Positions 1 to 11,095 of a stretch of DNA of 64,000 nt are shown in pieces. The translations under genes and the position numbers were made by a program. The notes under the pieces are model-generated. The model had not been told where the DNA came from and did not search any database. It worked only from the letters and a program-made list of their open reading frames with translations. Source of the stretch: Spizellomyces punctatus DAOM BR117 (Eukaryota; Chytridiomycota; Chytridiomycetes; Spizellomycetales; Spizellomycetaceae); contig NW_015971542.1 in assembly GCF_000182565.1 (NCBI RefSeq), positions 1,432,662-1,496,661 of the forward strand. The letters are read 5' to 3'. Positions within the stretch are counted from its first letter, which is position 1. Each line of letters begins with the position of its first letter.

Positions 1-2
1 CC

Positions 3-68
3 GCTCCAGCTCCACCGCCTGTCCGACCTCCACCACGTCAACCGACAGGGATAAGATACGTGGATTAG
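3..68 (+). CDS. Possible 3' end of an upstream gene (partial)
   Basis: The first bases read as a proline-rich tail (APAPPPVRPPPRQPTG) followed by IRYVD and a TAG stop. It could be the last exon of a gene lying left of the window, since the next recognisable start (CTNNBL1) is only about 250 bp further on. The piece is too short to identify, and low-complexity proline codons can arise by chance, so this is a weak call. Confidence 0.2.
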   Translation, partial: APAPPPVRPPPRQPTGIRYVD

Positions 69-314
69 CATCCTACCGTTATTCTTGTATAATAGGTGTC
101 AATGTAAACTAGAGCCGCGCGGATGCACGGTGCACGAAATAGACATTTTTAGACCAGATGAGCGAGCCCGGCTTTGGTTGATCGGGTTGATTACTAAGCA
201 TTCCCAGCCACTTCCATATATTTATCACCCGATATTACAGAGAAATACGAGCCATTGGGCTGAGATGACTGTTGGTAAATTCCATCCTCCTTTAAGATCA
301 ACTGCGTTTGCGCT

Positions 315-2466
315 ATGAATGTAGACAGCATTTTCAAGGCATGTGTCACACATGTGAAAGGAGTGGATTTGTCTCTCTGAGATCTGGCGTTAACGATCTT
401 GATTTGAAGCACAGGTCCCAGCCGCGCCGGTTGGCAAGAACAAGCGTAAATTGCCTCCTACACCCGATGACGCATATCTAAAGAAAGTACGAACAGACGA
501 GGACGATGACGACTTTCGTGCGGGATGGGGACCTGGTACTGTTGGAAGTAGTAGTGGGAATGGGGGAGGAGGCGAGTTGGATGGGCCTGTGAGAGATGAC
601 GACGAGGACGAAAGGTTTCATGAAAGTGGACTTAGTGATGATCAGAAGAAAATTTGGGAGATTGTAGACGCCGGGGAGGAGGTGAGTATCATAATCAGTC
701 GTCGGGCTAGACCTCGTAGGGTGCAATCCGGGAACTGAGATCTCCCTCCCTCAGGCACCAGCAACGATCGATTTGCCAACACTCAAGAAAATGGTTCTGA
801 AATTTGAAAAAGTTATCAACAGGAACCAAGAGCTACGTGTAAAGTATAGCGATAATCCACTCAAGTGCGTCGCTGAAGCTTGTCTCGTACGTATGGGTTC
901 CAATGGCCTCACATAATGCCTTTAGATTCATCGAATCAGAAGCAGACTTGGATGAAGAGATCAAAAATATGCTTACTGCAAGTGACGCCCCCGAACTTTA
1001 TCCCAACCTCGTTGAACTAGGGACCCACGTCAGTATCCTTTCCTTACTCTCCCACGAAAACACAGATATATCTATTGCTGCCGTGGAACTTTTGAACGAG
1101 CTCACAGATGAAGAGTTGGTCACAGAAGCCTCAGAGGCCGCAGAAGAGGGAATGAAGGCACTGGTAAAAGCCCTAGTAGAAAGTGACGCGCTCGATCTCC
1201 TTGTGCAAAATATTTCCCGCCTTAATGAAGACCAAGGAGAGGATAAACAAGGCGTTTTTAACACCATGAGCGTAATAGAGAACTTGATATCCATCGATCC
1301 TTCAATAGCGGAAGTTGTTGTTGAAAAAACGTCCTTCCTATCTTGGCTATTGCAACGAGTCCGGGTCAAGACATTCGACTCTAACCGACAATATGCATCT
1401 GAGATGCTGGCAATTCTACTCCAAAACAGCCGACCGAACCGGATAAAGTTGGGCGAGCTCGGCGGTGTGGATACCCTTTTGCGGGTCATAGCAGCATATA
1501 AGCGCAAAGATCCTAAAGATCCTGATGAAGTGGAGTTGATGGAGAATATCTTTGACGTGTTGTGTGCCGCGCTGATTGAACCGGAAATCAAAGAAAAGTT
1601 CCTTGAGGGTGAGGGACTTGAATTGATGATTCTTATGCTGAAAGAGAAGAAAATGTCGCGGATGCGAGCGTTAAAAGTTTTGGACCATGCCATGTTGGGA
1701 GCGGACGGCGCGTCGTGTTGCAATCATTTCGTAGACATACTGGGTCTCAAAACACTGTTCCCAGCCTTCATGCGGAAGGGAATGAAGAAGTACAAGAAAG
1801 AGTACAAGTCATTTTCGGAGGCTGAGGAGAATGAACATCTGGTCTCTATCATCTCTTCGTTATTCAAAAATGTGACGGAACCAGCGTCTCGTGCGCGGCT
1901 CATGCTTAAATTTGAGGAGGCGGACTACGAGAAGGTTGACCGATTAGTAGAGATGCATAAAACCTATGCAGGACGAGTCGCAGACGCAGATAAGGAGATT
2001 GAAGACAGGAAGAAAGAACTCGAAGAAGAAGATTTGAGTGATGATGAGAGAGAAGCTGAAGAAGAAGAACTCTTTCTGAAACGGCTGACTGCGGGATTGT
2101 TTACATTACAGCTGGTGGATTTCATTATGGCTTCTGTATGCGTAGAAGACAAGGAAGGCCGGGTTCGTACATCGCCCTTGGCGTAGTGCTCGTTCAGGAA
2201 CTGCAGTCTTACAATTTCCCCTACCCTTAAAGATACGAGACAGAATAACCTTACTGCTAGAGAAAGACGGCCAGACTCTTGAAAGCATCAAAACAATTCT
2301 CAAAGGTGCGCCTTTTGCATGCTGTACCATCCAGAAATGAAAAATTTCCGACTTACGGCTATCTTTGTAACCTGTAGAATATGCCGAGAATGTGGGTGAT
2401 GGAAAGGGAGACAACAGAGAGAATGCAGAGCGAGACAGGATATTAGGCCTGGTAGAAGCCTTATAG
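315..2466 (+). CDS. CTNNBL1: Beta-catenin-like protein 1 (CTNNBL1), spliceosome-associated ARM-repeat protein
   Basis: Nuclear armadillo-repeat protein of the Prp19/CDC5 splicing complex. Recognised from family landmarks: a short first exon MNVDSIFK, a KRKLPP segment, an acidic linker, KFIESEADLDEEI, VELGTHVSILSLLSHENTDI, and the C-terminal motif EYAENVGDG..RILGL. Spliced by introns at about 345-414, 682-754, 865-925, 2163-2232 and 2306-2377, all GT-AG and mostly 61-73 nt. The first splice has two possible pairs (donor 343 or 345, acceptor 414 or 421). The long open exon 926-2162 would run on to a false stop at 2186; splicing at 2163 restores the conserved end and the TAG at 2464-2466. The product has about the usual family length. 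Confidence 0.93.
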
Positions 2467-2630
2467 GGCTTCAGCAATTAATATGAAAAGGACTAGCAGC
2501 AACGCTTCTTGTCGTGCTTCCCGAAATGATGGTCTCAATCGCTGTGCTGCTGCTGCATGGGAAAAATGCATTCCAAAACGCCCTGGATCGTGCACAGGAA
2601 AATCATCGTTGGTATCTCTAAAGCTAGCAA

Positions 2631-4359
2631 TTACACTTTTTCATCTGTTGCAATTGAAGGGAAAGAGGATCAGAATTCATCATGTATCAGTCACCGACAG
2701 TGATAGGGCCACTTACAGTCCAGCTTGGTCTCCAACTTTTTCATGTCCGCCACCTTTCGCACGGCTTTCATAAAGTCATCTTGAACTACATAGTCTCGCT
2801 CGTCGCGAATGGCAAACATTCCTACAGGAAATAATCAGCCAATGTGCATGCGCCTTTCCTGTAACATACCATCTACAAACCTGCTTCTGTGCAAACATTC
2901 CTCAAATCGGCTCCATTAAATCCATCAGAGAGCTTCACCACCGCTTCATAATCTACAAATCGCGAGCTTAACCTTGAAATTCGTCAAAATCATGCAGCAT
3001 CTGGCAGGTTCCTACCAATTTCACCATGCTTCGTAATTGGTGCAGCATGGATTCTGAGAATCTCCAATCGTCCTTGTTCATTTGGAAGTGGGATTTCGAT
3101 CTTACGGTCCAGCCGACCAGGACGCATCAAGGCTGGGTCGAGTGTGTCCGGACGATTTGTGGCCATGATGAGTTTCGTTTGGCCGAGGTAATCAAATCCA
3201 TCCATTTGGTTGAGGAGCTTTGAAAGTACCATGACAGTGACATTAATTATACTACGTCTCACGTGTTGCCATATCATGCGAATTAATACCTCCATCAGCG
3301 TGCGTTGGATTTCACGATCGGCCGAAGTTCCCTCGGAAAAACGACGTCCACCAATCGCATCAATTTCGTCCATGAAAATGATACAGGGTTCATGCTCTTT
3401 TGCGTAGCCTGTAGCGTACTGTTTAGTTCACCACACTGGCAAATTTCGACAGAGATTGCCGGACGCATACCAAACATCTCTCGAATCAGTCTCGCACTCT
3501 CTCCAATGTACTTGTCGACGATAGCACTGGATACAACCTTCAAAAAGTTACATTCGAGGGTGCTCGCGACGGCACGAGCGAGCAACGTCTTTCCCGTTCC
3601 AGGTGGTCCATACAACAAGACACCCTTTGGTGGCTTTATTCCGACCCGCAAGAACAGCTCTGGATTCAATAATGGCAGTTCAATAACCTTTAGAATAAGA
3701 TTTTCATTTAAATATCATTGACCGATTTACATAAAGCAGAGCTATAATTGGAAAGACATACCTCTCTCAGCTCTCTGATCTGATCGCCAAGCCCACCAAT
3801 CCCAGCAAAAGAGATATTCCCTGGATCCTCTGTAGACATGTTATAAACCAAGGGATCTACTTCGCGGGGAAGAATTCGCATGATGGTCAAGGTTGTCATG
3901 TCGAGCGACACACGTGTGCCTTGCTTCAACTTTTCTTTGGGTACTCGCTCTCGACAGCCAACGACATATCGCGGTCCGCTGGAAGCTTTCACAATGACTT
4001 GAAATAAAAGAAAGCCACAAATAAGTTCGCAAACGCCGGGGCCATGAAGGGGCGAACGGAAACGTACATCGTTCCTCATCCAGTTGTTTCAGCACCTCCC
4101 CTATAATCTGTCCCACGCTCTGCAGCGCTTTGATGTCGTCCTCTGTTTTGTCAAAGTCCTTTTCTAAAGAGCGCAAACCAAGTCGCACTGAAAGATCCTG
4201 CAATTAGGCTAGTCGTAACGGCGGAACGAGGACACGTTGAATTGCTCCAGAGTACTCACGCTCTTTAACCTTTGCATCCAATTCGCGATGTAGGAGGAGT
4301 TGCTTTCTGTAATCACCGAGAACCTTTGCTCTTCGATCGTCTGAGCTGGCCGTTGCCAT
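2631..4359 (-). CDS. RPT4: 26S proteasome regulatory particle ATPase RPT4 (PSMC6)
   Basis: AAA+ ATPase of the proteasome base that unfolds ubiquitylated substrates. Visible motifs: an N-terminal coiled-coil start ([20 protein letters not shown]), Walker A GPPGTGKT, Walker [21 protein letters not shown], and the second region of homology [19 protein letters not shown]. The combination [17 protein letters not shown] and [19 protein letters not shown] is typical of RPT4 rather than the other five RPTs. The C-terminus KLDYEKV with TAA at 2631-2633 is reached by splicing out 2645-2716. At least five introns split the frame. The start ATG at 4357-4359 gives the family N-terminus. It has no HbYX tail, as expected for RPT4. 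Confidence 0.95.
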
Positions 4360-4717
4360 GTCTTGTGAATTGCTGGCGTGGAGCGAGTCGCGAAGGTTTC
4401 CAAACAGATTTCGCTGATGAGTTCAAGTGCTTGTTGAAGTTGCAGTTTGCAAAGTCCCAATTTTTGGACGCGTCATCAATTGGGACGCGCGGGTTGGGAC
4501 GACGACAAACGAGTTTCCAACGTCATTAAAAGAAACCTTTCAAGAAAACTATTCAACGGAATTATTCAACAAAGAGGAGAATAGCTGCCATTCGGGATTG
4601 TCATCACTTTTAGAAATGGTAATATGTATATGCCTGCAATAATGTACAAAGAATTGAAAGAATAAGAATATAATAGCTCCACAATCGACCGCAAGATTTC
4701 GTCCAGTTTGCGAGATG
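4360..4717. other. Intergenic, RPT4 5' side to chromodomain gene 3' end
   Basis: 358 bp separating the RPT4 start from the stop of the next minus-strand gene. It must hold the RPT4 promoter and the chromodomain gene terminator. I see no TATA box and no copy of the yeast proteasome element GGTGGCAAA on either strand. Confidence 0.6.
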
Positions 4718-5697
4718 TCATTCGAATACCTCCATCTTCACTTCACGTTTAGGGCTTTCGCCCGCAGAGGACCGCTCGTTATTTCGTTTTCTAGAGTCCC
4801 AAAACTCCTTTACCTTCAGAGGGGCAGATTCCAGGTTTTCTTCAGGCTCCCATGTATTTTCGCTTTCATCGGGATACCCTTTCCATGCAACTAGATATCG
4901 AACTCGCCTGTTCCCCTCTCCTTCTCCACCGTCATAGGTAATTTGCACATCAAGAATACGCTCAACCTCGAAGATGTCGGCATCCTCTTCGGAGCGTTGT
5001 TTTTTGCGCTTCTGTTTCGGTGGCTTTTTGGAGGCTCGAGAAAGGGGTGACAGGGATTGTCGGCTACCTATCTTGTGAACTGCAGCTTTGCGCTTCTTGG
5101 TCTTTTCAACCAGTAAATTTAAGATCAGAGTATCAAAATGCATCAATGGATATATGTGACCTTAATGCGTTCGTGTAAAGGAATTCCAAAACCATTTGTG
5201 GCTGCTGCATCCGTGGCTTTCTCCAAGTTCGGAGCCGAAATGGCTGGGACCTCGGGCTGGTTCGGTATCACATTTGACGAGATTTGGGATTCGCCAACGA
5301 TTAGGGGTCTTGCCACCTTTTGTGCTTCCTCTACAGGTGAGACTTTGACTGGCAAAGTTGTTCCAGACTGCTCTTCCTGGGGAGAACGAGCTTCCTCGGT
5401 TTCAGCAATAGTTGTCTTTGCCTTCATTAGTGCTGCATGACGAAGGGAAGGGTGCTGGATAGTTGTCTTCTCAAAGTCGGCAGCTTCAGAGCCGTCCGTG
5501 CGTTCATTATCGCTGAAGCGAGGGAATGAAGTGACATGCGCTAGGAAGTTTACTTCCCCTTTAAGGTTGGACATGGAAACGTCGTACATGTCCAGCTCTT
5601 CTTCCGTCGGAACAGTCAAGTCCCAGCCCCATATCTCCGCAAGCATTTCCGTCAAGGTGGGCTCGCCTTTCTGGAGCGGGTCCTTTCTCGTCTCCAT
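4718..5697 (-). CDS. Chromodomain protein of unusual architecture
   Basis: About 306 residues from two exons (5161-5697 and 4718-5101; intron 5102-5160). The C-terminal third is a chromodomain, roughly residues 221-285: FEVERILDVQ, then RVRYLVAWKGYPDESENTWEP, with aromatic residues where the methyl-lysine cage is expected. A very basic stretch (KKPPKQKRKKQR) precedes it and probably serves nuclear import or DNA binding. The N-terminal ~180 residues match no family I know; they contain LTEMLAEIWGWDLTVPTEEE and an acidic, Pro/Ser-rich linker. ATG at 5695-5697 is the first in frame. The frame stays open further upstream (LPIHVHGYIIGQ), so a short 5' exon in the bidirectional promoter cannot be excluded. 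Chromatin binding is inferred from the domain; the mark read is unknown. Confidence 0.75.
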
Positions 5698-5887
5698 TTG
5701 TCCAATAATGTATCCATGCACATGGATGGGAAGGCCTGTCAAGACAATACCACCAAGAGCCAGCCATGATTCACACGGGGTGGCACAGTTGTCTGGATTT
5801 TGGACAATCGAGAAGGAACTTTGACAGCCGATCTGCGACGCCTAGCGGGCAATCGAACGAGCTTTGTGAGCTAAAGAATACCCCAAC
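5698..5887. promoter_or_regulatory. Bidirectional promoter, chromodomain gene / RPC6
   Basis: 190 bp between two divergent start codons. Both genes must be driven from here unless the chromodomain gene has a 5' exon in this stretch. No TATA box is visible. Confidence 0.5.
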
Positions 5888-7348
5888 ATGTCTGGCCGCA
5901 AAGGAAAGAAGGTTGCAGGACCTTCTGCGCCTGCCTCACTTACTGCCGAAGAGCAGACACTTCTCGCAACCCTCAGAAGCCATTCTAAGGCAAGGCGTGT
6001 AGAATTCTCCGCAATGTCACTTTACTGATCTCTAACAACACATCACCTTCATGTACCTCAACGTATGTTTAGGGAGCAGATATAGATACCCTTAAGAGCG
6101 AGCTGGGTGACTGGGATGATAACTCGATCTTAACCTGTATGAACTCATTGAGTCAAAAGGTGAGGACAGTCTGGGTCATTCAAGTGTGGAAGCGGAGATT
6201 TGCTCAAACTTGCATACCTATTATACGATAGCAATATGTGGATTTCATATCATTGGGTAAAAGCGGGAAATTGGCCTTTAAAGCGAGATCGGCAGAAGAG
6301 GCGACCAAGTAAGTGGTTGCTTGATCGGCGGGGCTCAACTGAGCAATGATTCTGATGTTGCGTTTGTCTTTCAGGACGGGAGGAATGAAAGACGAGGAAC
6401 GAATAATATATCGCTTGGTAAAGGAAGCCAAGAACAATGGTTTGTTATACCGCTGAGTGCTCTCCACCGTTTGATCGATCTGTACTCGTGGACCAACGAT
6501 TCTTGCAAATCTACAGGAATATGGCTCAAGCAGCTGAGAGACAGGTCTGGTCTTCACAGCCAGCTTGCCAATACAGTCATCAAGAATTTAGAAAAGAAGA
6601 ACGTCATCAAATGGGTGAAACCAGTCAAGGTAGGGTATATTTGAACAATCGTTCCATCAAGGTCAAATCCTCACTTCCAACCTTCTCCGGCATCTAGAAT
6701 CCGTACAAGAAAGTCTATCTCCTTTTTGAGCTAGAGCCTTCCACTGAGCTTACCGGCGGAGCGTGGTATACAGACAACGAGATGGACATGGACTTTATCG
6801 AGCAACTCTCCGCACAAGTATATAAATATATTACAATGAAGGTGGGCCTTTGTTTGAGCGGTTATCATCATCTAGCGAGAAGAAAGTAACGAGGCGTTAT
6901 GCGATCTTGGCAGAGTTTTCCTCCAAAAAATAAAGACGCCATATATTCCGCTTCTTACTCCTCCTATCCAACCGCCAGCGCCATCCACAAATTTATCGGC
7001 AAAAGCGGTCTCACAACTGTTCCCCTCAGTCTCGAAGACGTGCAGAGCTTGCTAGACCGGTTATACTATGACGGAAAGGTCACGCGCATAGTGAAATCAG
7101 GATACGCCGAGTCGGATTACGATCGAATGGATACTGATGACGAGGATTATCGAGATGGCGATGAGGAAGTCCGCGATTTAGATAGCGATGTGTGGATGTA
7201 TAAAGCTGTGAGAGGTTGGGCAACGGAGGAACGAAATGGGTGGACCGACATGCCGTGCGGCAGGTGTCCAGTCTTTGAGTTTTGTTCAGAGGGAGGCCCT
7301 GTCAACCCCAGCAATTGCAAATATTTCAAGGAATGGCTGCAAGGATGA
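5888..7348 (+). CDS. RPC34: DNA-directed RNA polymerase III subunit RPC6 (RPC34/POLR3F)
   Basis: Subunit of the Pol III RPC3-RPC6-RPC7 initiation heterotrimer, which opens promoters of tRNA and 5S genes. Starts MSGRKGKKVAGPSAPASL. Tandem winged-helix domains follow: GIWLKQLRDRSGLH, VIKNLEKKNVIKWVKPVK, KVYLLFELEPSTELTGGAWYT. The C-terminus holds the family four-cysteine iron-sulfur motif in MPCGRCPVFEFCSEGG and NPSNC, ending at TGA 7346-7348. Several introns interrupt the first half (around 6000-6900); the last exon, beginning near 6900, carries the third winged helix and the cluster. An acidic insert (DTDDEDYRDGDEEVRDLDSD) lies between them. Confidence 0.93.
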
Positions 7349-7512
7349 GAAGACATAAGCATGCGGCCAAGAATACCTGCTCATTGCAACCACTTCAAGT
7401 ATTATTGTGAACTTTTCCGTATGGCATTGTCCGAATGGGTTGTCCGAATGCAATGATCGCGTAATACAATCCTGATTGGACGATTCATTACCCCTGACGT
7501 TCGCTCGCGCGT

Positions 7513-7518
7513 ATAAAG
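7513..7518 (+). promoter_or_regulatory. TATA box of the gene starting at 7593
   Basis: TATAAA lies 75 bp upstream of the ATG at 7593-7595, in a GC-rich surround, a plausible spacing for a TATA-driven promoter with a ~45 nt leader. Confidence 0.5.
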
Positions 7519-7592
7519 GTCGCTCGATTCTCCCACCCCATCGTCATCTTGGTTTCTTTCACATCTGCCTTCCACTGCATTGTCAGCTCAAT

Positions 7593-8900
7593 ATGGATTT
7601 CAAGACCGAACCCAAAGGCAAATGCAAGATTGATGACAAGGTGCTCGATATGGACAATGTGCATGAATATTTCAGGAAGTTTGAGGCAAACCGTTGGCAT
7701 CCGCGCCATTTTATAAACCAAGTCGGCAAAAAGCATCCGCATCCCTATGTGCCGTGGCTCAGTTCGTTGAATTTGCTAAAGGAGGATGCTCTTTTCGGAG
7801 AACCTGCCAAGAAACTTTTGTCATTGTATCCGGTATGTACCATCCGTATGTCAGGTTCTGCATGCCAGTTGGTGGGGAACCAGGTGTCCACTATATGATG
7901 TCGCACAGGCATGACATACCAGTCCTCCCTCTCGTGGGACGCCTCCGCCCATCGGACATCTACACTTCATACACCTCGTCGGCCGTGCAATGGTATGGGG
8001 ATGTCATACCCGTGGGGCTCATCGACTTGAGTCATCACTTAGGCCTATGATTCGTCGCTCACCCGCTCAGGTGGTCACCAACTGGCATGCTTTGGCCAGA
8101 TGTTACTGATTTCTTTACAGTTTGCAGTATTCAACGCGATGTGGAATGAAGGGCATCGAACAAAAGTATTGCATCTAGGCGATCATAATATTGGCATCGG
8201 ATGTGGCTCGAGCTCCGGACATCGTGTTGTGAGCGAAGTTCCCGTTTTTTAAACACCTACTCGACACAGTACTTTGCTTGATGGGCATCATAGTCTATGT
8301 GATGACACTGAGTTTTCTATTAATGATGAGGTGGGTTTGACAGTAGCCATCTTCCTTCAGACAGTTGACTTACAATCACTTACTTGTACCCACACCTGCA
8401 AATCTCAAACGAAAGAGGGACACGGCCGTGCTGACAATGTCAAGCAAAAAACGCAAACAGGTTGAAAATCCAACGAAACTTGACGGCGAACCTGCCCAAG
8501 CCTACTATATTCGTCTTTTGACTCATCTCTATAATCATGGATTCGTGAACGATGCTCTTTATCGGTTCGGTCTAGTTACAATTGTTCGCAAAGGAGACGC
8601 CGCCTATTTTGAATTAGAGAAGTTTCTGCTCGCATATGCTGTCGATGGTCAATCGTTCCCGGTAGTATTTTGGCTTGAGGAGAGGATGCCGAAGGTATTT
8701 GTAGGCAATCATCACATTCGTTCAGATTCTCAACCTACTTTCGTTTGTAGAAGGAACATATTGGTCTCGTACTACAGTCTGAGCTGCAAAAGACCGCTCT
8801 CAAGGGTGTTTCCCAATATGCTATGAATGCTGCGGTTGCTGCTGGAAGTGGCTTACTTGCTATTATCATGCAACGCTTGGTTCAAAAGTTTTCGTCCTGA
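7593..8900 (+). CDS. Unknown protein with a C-terminal hydrophobic segment
   Basis: I do not recognise this family. Exons can be followed by translation: MDFKTEPKGKCKIDDKVLDM.. ending LLSLYP (donor near 7833); FAVFNAMWNEGHRTKVLHLG..SGHRV (about 8122-8229); a long exon with RKRDTAVLTMSSKKRKQVEN and YYIRLLTHLYNHGFVNDALY (about 8355-8694); and a last exon from about 8752 with EHIGLVLQSELQKTALKG and AMNAAVAAGSGLLAIIMQRL just before VQKFSS and TGA. The final apolar stretch so close to the end suggests a tail anchor (inference). A lysine/arginine cluster mid-protein resembles a nuclear signal, which conflicts with a tail anchor. Intron borders in the middle are approximate. Confidence 0.6.
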
Positions 8901-9104
8901 TTGGTCATATGTTGGTTGTTGATCCTGTTGAGTAGAGGAACTAGTGTTTGTGATCCTTTTTGTGATTACCCTTGTTGTTTGCTGTGATGGAAATATTATT
9001 TGCTAGTTCTTCTGGTAGTTCCCTTTTCTGTATATACACGCATAAACTATCCTCAATAATGTGGCAATAATCTACATACATTATTTAATCAGAACGCAGA
9101 GTTG

Positions 9105-10408
9105 TTATTTTCTCTTTATTGCTGCCAAGTGCATGATCCCTTTCGGTATGCGGGGACAGGTTCGGTGAATGGTTGCAGGTGGGGTCGAGGATTTAGTTCC
9201 AGCGACATTTGGGTAGTCTGCGATCCATTTCCGTTTACGAACTGCCAGGCCTCTTTCCTCTTTGTTCCCTTCTGCGATCGACGCAGGCAGTTGCCCCAGA
9301 GAATGCTTATTCCCTAGTTTCACGAGCCTCATCCCGCATTCCGTGTTCATGGCCTCCTTTTGTTGCATATAACAAGGTGGTAGGCTCCTACCCAAGGGGA
9401 TGCCCATGACGTAGTGCCACATTTCACTTCTCGCTGCTGCTGCGACAAGTTCTGGCACGATCCATGCACGCATAATGATATCGGGGTTAGCGAGAATATC
9501 TGGATCGGCGCCTTCAGCACGCAGCAGAAGTGTCAATTCTTCACGGCTCATCGGAACCTGAAAGTTGAAAATCGGGACTGCCTTGGGAAGACGGATCCAA
9601 CCATATCGCAAAAACAAAGAAGATAACGAAATATATGACCCGGTTACGTCCAACGCATCCAGGGAAGGAGCTCGCACCAAATATGGAATGCAGACATCGG
9701 ATAAACCGGTATGTGAAATATTGAGGCATTGCAATGATCTCAGGCAAGGCTCGTCGGTGTGGGCATTGTACATTGTCGGTCTCAACAGAGCCATCAGACC
9801 GTTATCTCCCACGGCAGTCTTTGAAATGTCCAGAAAACGCAGGTTTGATAGATGTGCAATATGGCAAGTCATCTCATCGTTGAAAGAAGATCCGCTGAGA
9901 TTCAGGTGCACAAGATACCGTGAGACGGGGGAATTAGCGTTCGATAGCCGGCAGAGGGAATCCTGCTGGGGGCTGCCTCGTATAAACAGAATAGAGTTTT
10001 GTTCTCTGAGATGGGGATATTCTTCTAGAAAGGCAGATAGTAGGTCGCCTGTTGGAACCATGTGCCGTTCGTGTAAGAGCGCCCATATCAGTTTTCCACA
10101 AGGGTCCCAGGGAACGCCGGCTAAAGAAACAAATTGATGCTGGTGCCTCACTACTGCAATCTGGAGGAGGGAGCACGTCGCAAAAGAGCAGTTTCAGTCA
10201 TTGACGCAACGAGTAACATCCTGTGACAAATAGACCTCACCGCCGAGAAGGCCGCCAAAGACGGGACTGTATCCTTGGCGAGGCGTCGTCGGCTAAAGTC
10301 CGGGGGCTTTGGAACATAGCGCTTGGCTGGTATACGGTGGTCCTGGAGGCCGTGGCTGGAAGATGAGATGCGTTCTCGGTCGTCAGATCGCGTTCGTGAT
10401 TGCAACAT
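9105..10408 (-). CDS. Leucine-rich-repeat protein
   Basis: Two exons: 10241-10408, starting MLQSRTRSDDRERISSSSHG (56 residues), and 9105-10160, joined across an 80-nt GT-AG intron in phase 0; about 407 residues. The middle carries a few leucine-rich repeats of the RNI/AMN1 kind: LVHLNLSGSSFNDEMTCHIA, LSNLRFLDISKTAVGDNGLM, LQCLNISHTGLSDVCIPYLV, LDALDVTGSYISL. The C-terminal ~150 residues are non-repetitive and end in a basic tail. There is no F-box or signal peptide that I can see. Probably a protein-binding scaffold; partner unknown. Confidence 0.7.
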
Positions 10409-10495
10409 GGATGTCTACCAGTCCACAGAGTTCACTACGAGATATATTCGACTGAAGTATGCGGCTTGGAAGATGGTTGGATCAGCGGTTTTTCT

Positions 10496-10933
10496 ATGGA
10501 ATCTGTCGAGGTTTCCGTTTCGTTCCACTATGCGCAGTGTTTCATTGAATCCATGTTCAAAAGATGATGATATTTTGAGGGACGCTATATCGCTTGATGT
10601 GAAGCCCTTGCGAAACGCAAGCATTGGCATTACGAGCGCATGGCCCAGACGTTGAGGAAAGCTGGTTCCGCCTTGGAGAAAGACAGTGGCAAAAAACGGC
10701 CGCTCCAAACACTTAAAAAAGAGTTTCAATATGTCAAACTTCTGGTGAATCGCTTCTGTTTTACAAATCATCGGAAGGAGTGCAGTAATCTTGCAACCCT
10801 TCGATGGCGAGCATATGGGGAGTTACAGCCCGGCGATTTGAGAAGTTTGGCAGCACTTCTGGGGCCACAAGGAAGAACAGCTTTGAGAACAGATTCACAG
10901 CGGTGGGCCAAATGCGCGAGGCAACCGGACTGA
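10496..10933 (+). CDS. Possible small spliced gene, product unknown
   Basis: One plus-strand frame reads well on both sides of a region with three in-frame TGA codons: MESVEVSVSFHYAQ, then RKHWHYERMAQTLRKAG..KKRPLQTLKKEFQYVKLL. A 66-nt intron (weak donor GTTTCA, acceptor GAAG) would join them in frame. The start lies only 88 bp from the LRR gene's divergent ATG, and the open frame continues upstream into it (VHYEIYSTEVCGLEDGWISG), so the true 5' end is unclear. It could be a shadow or a remnant. No homologue recognised. Confidence 0.25.
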
Positions 10934-11095
10934 ACAGCAGCCACGCACACTGACGGAGGAGGTTGTAGTTGCCTTCTTGTCAGTCGCATCTTAAAGTACT
11001 ATTAGGACGTTCTATTACAACTCAGGAGGGATTCTAAAAGACTACATTGCTTTCAACCTACAAATCTGTCAACAATACATATCCGAAGGAGATTT

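Noticed and set aside
998-1723. 241-codon minus-strand frame opposite CTNNBL1
   Set aside because: Antisense shadow of a conserved exon; Ser/Arg-rich composition and no homologue, while the plus strand gives a full CTNNBL1.
10496-10620. TGA recoding (selenocysteine or reassigned code) in the small plus-strand gene
   Set aside because: All solid genes here use TGA only as stop, and a 66-nt intron can remove the three TGA codons.
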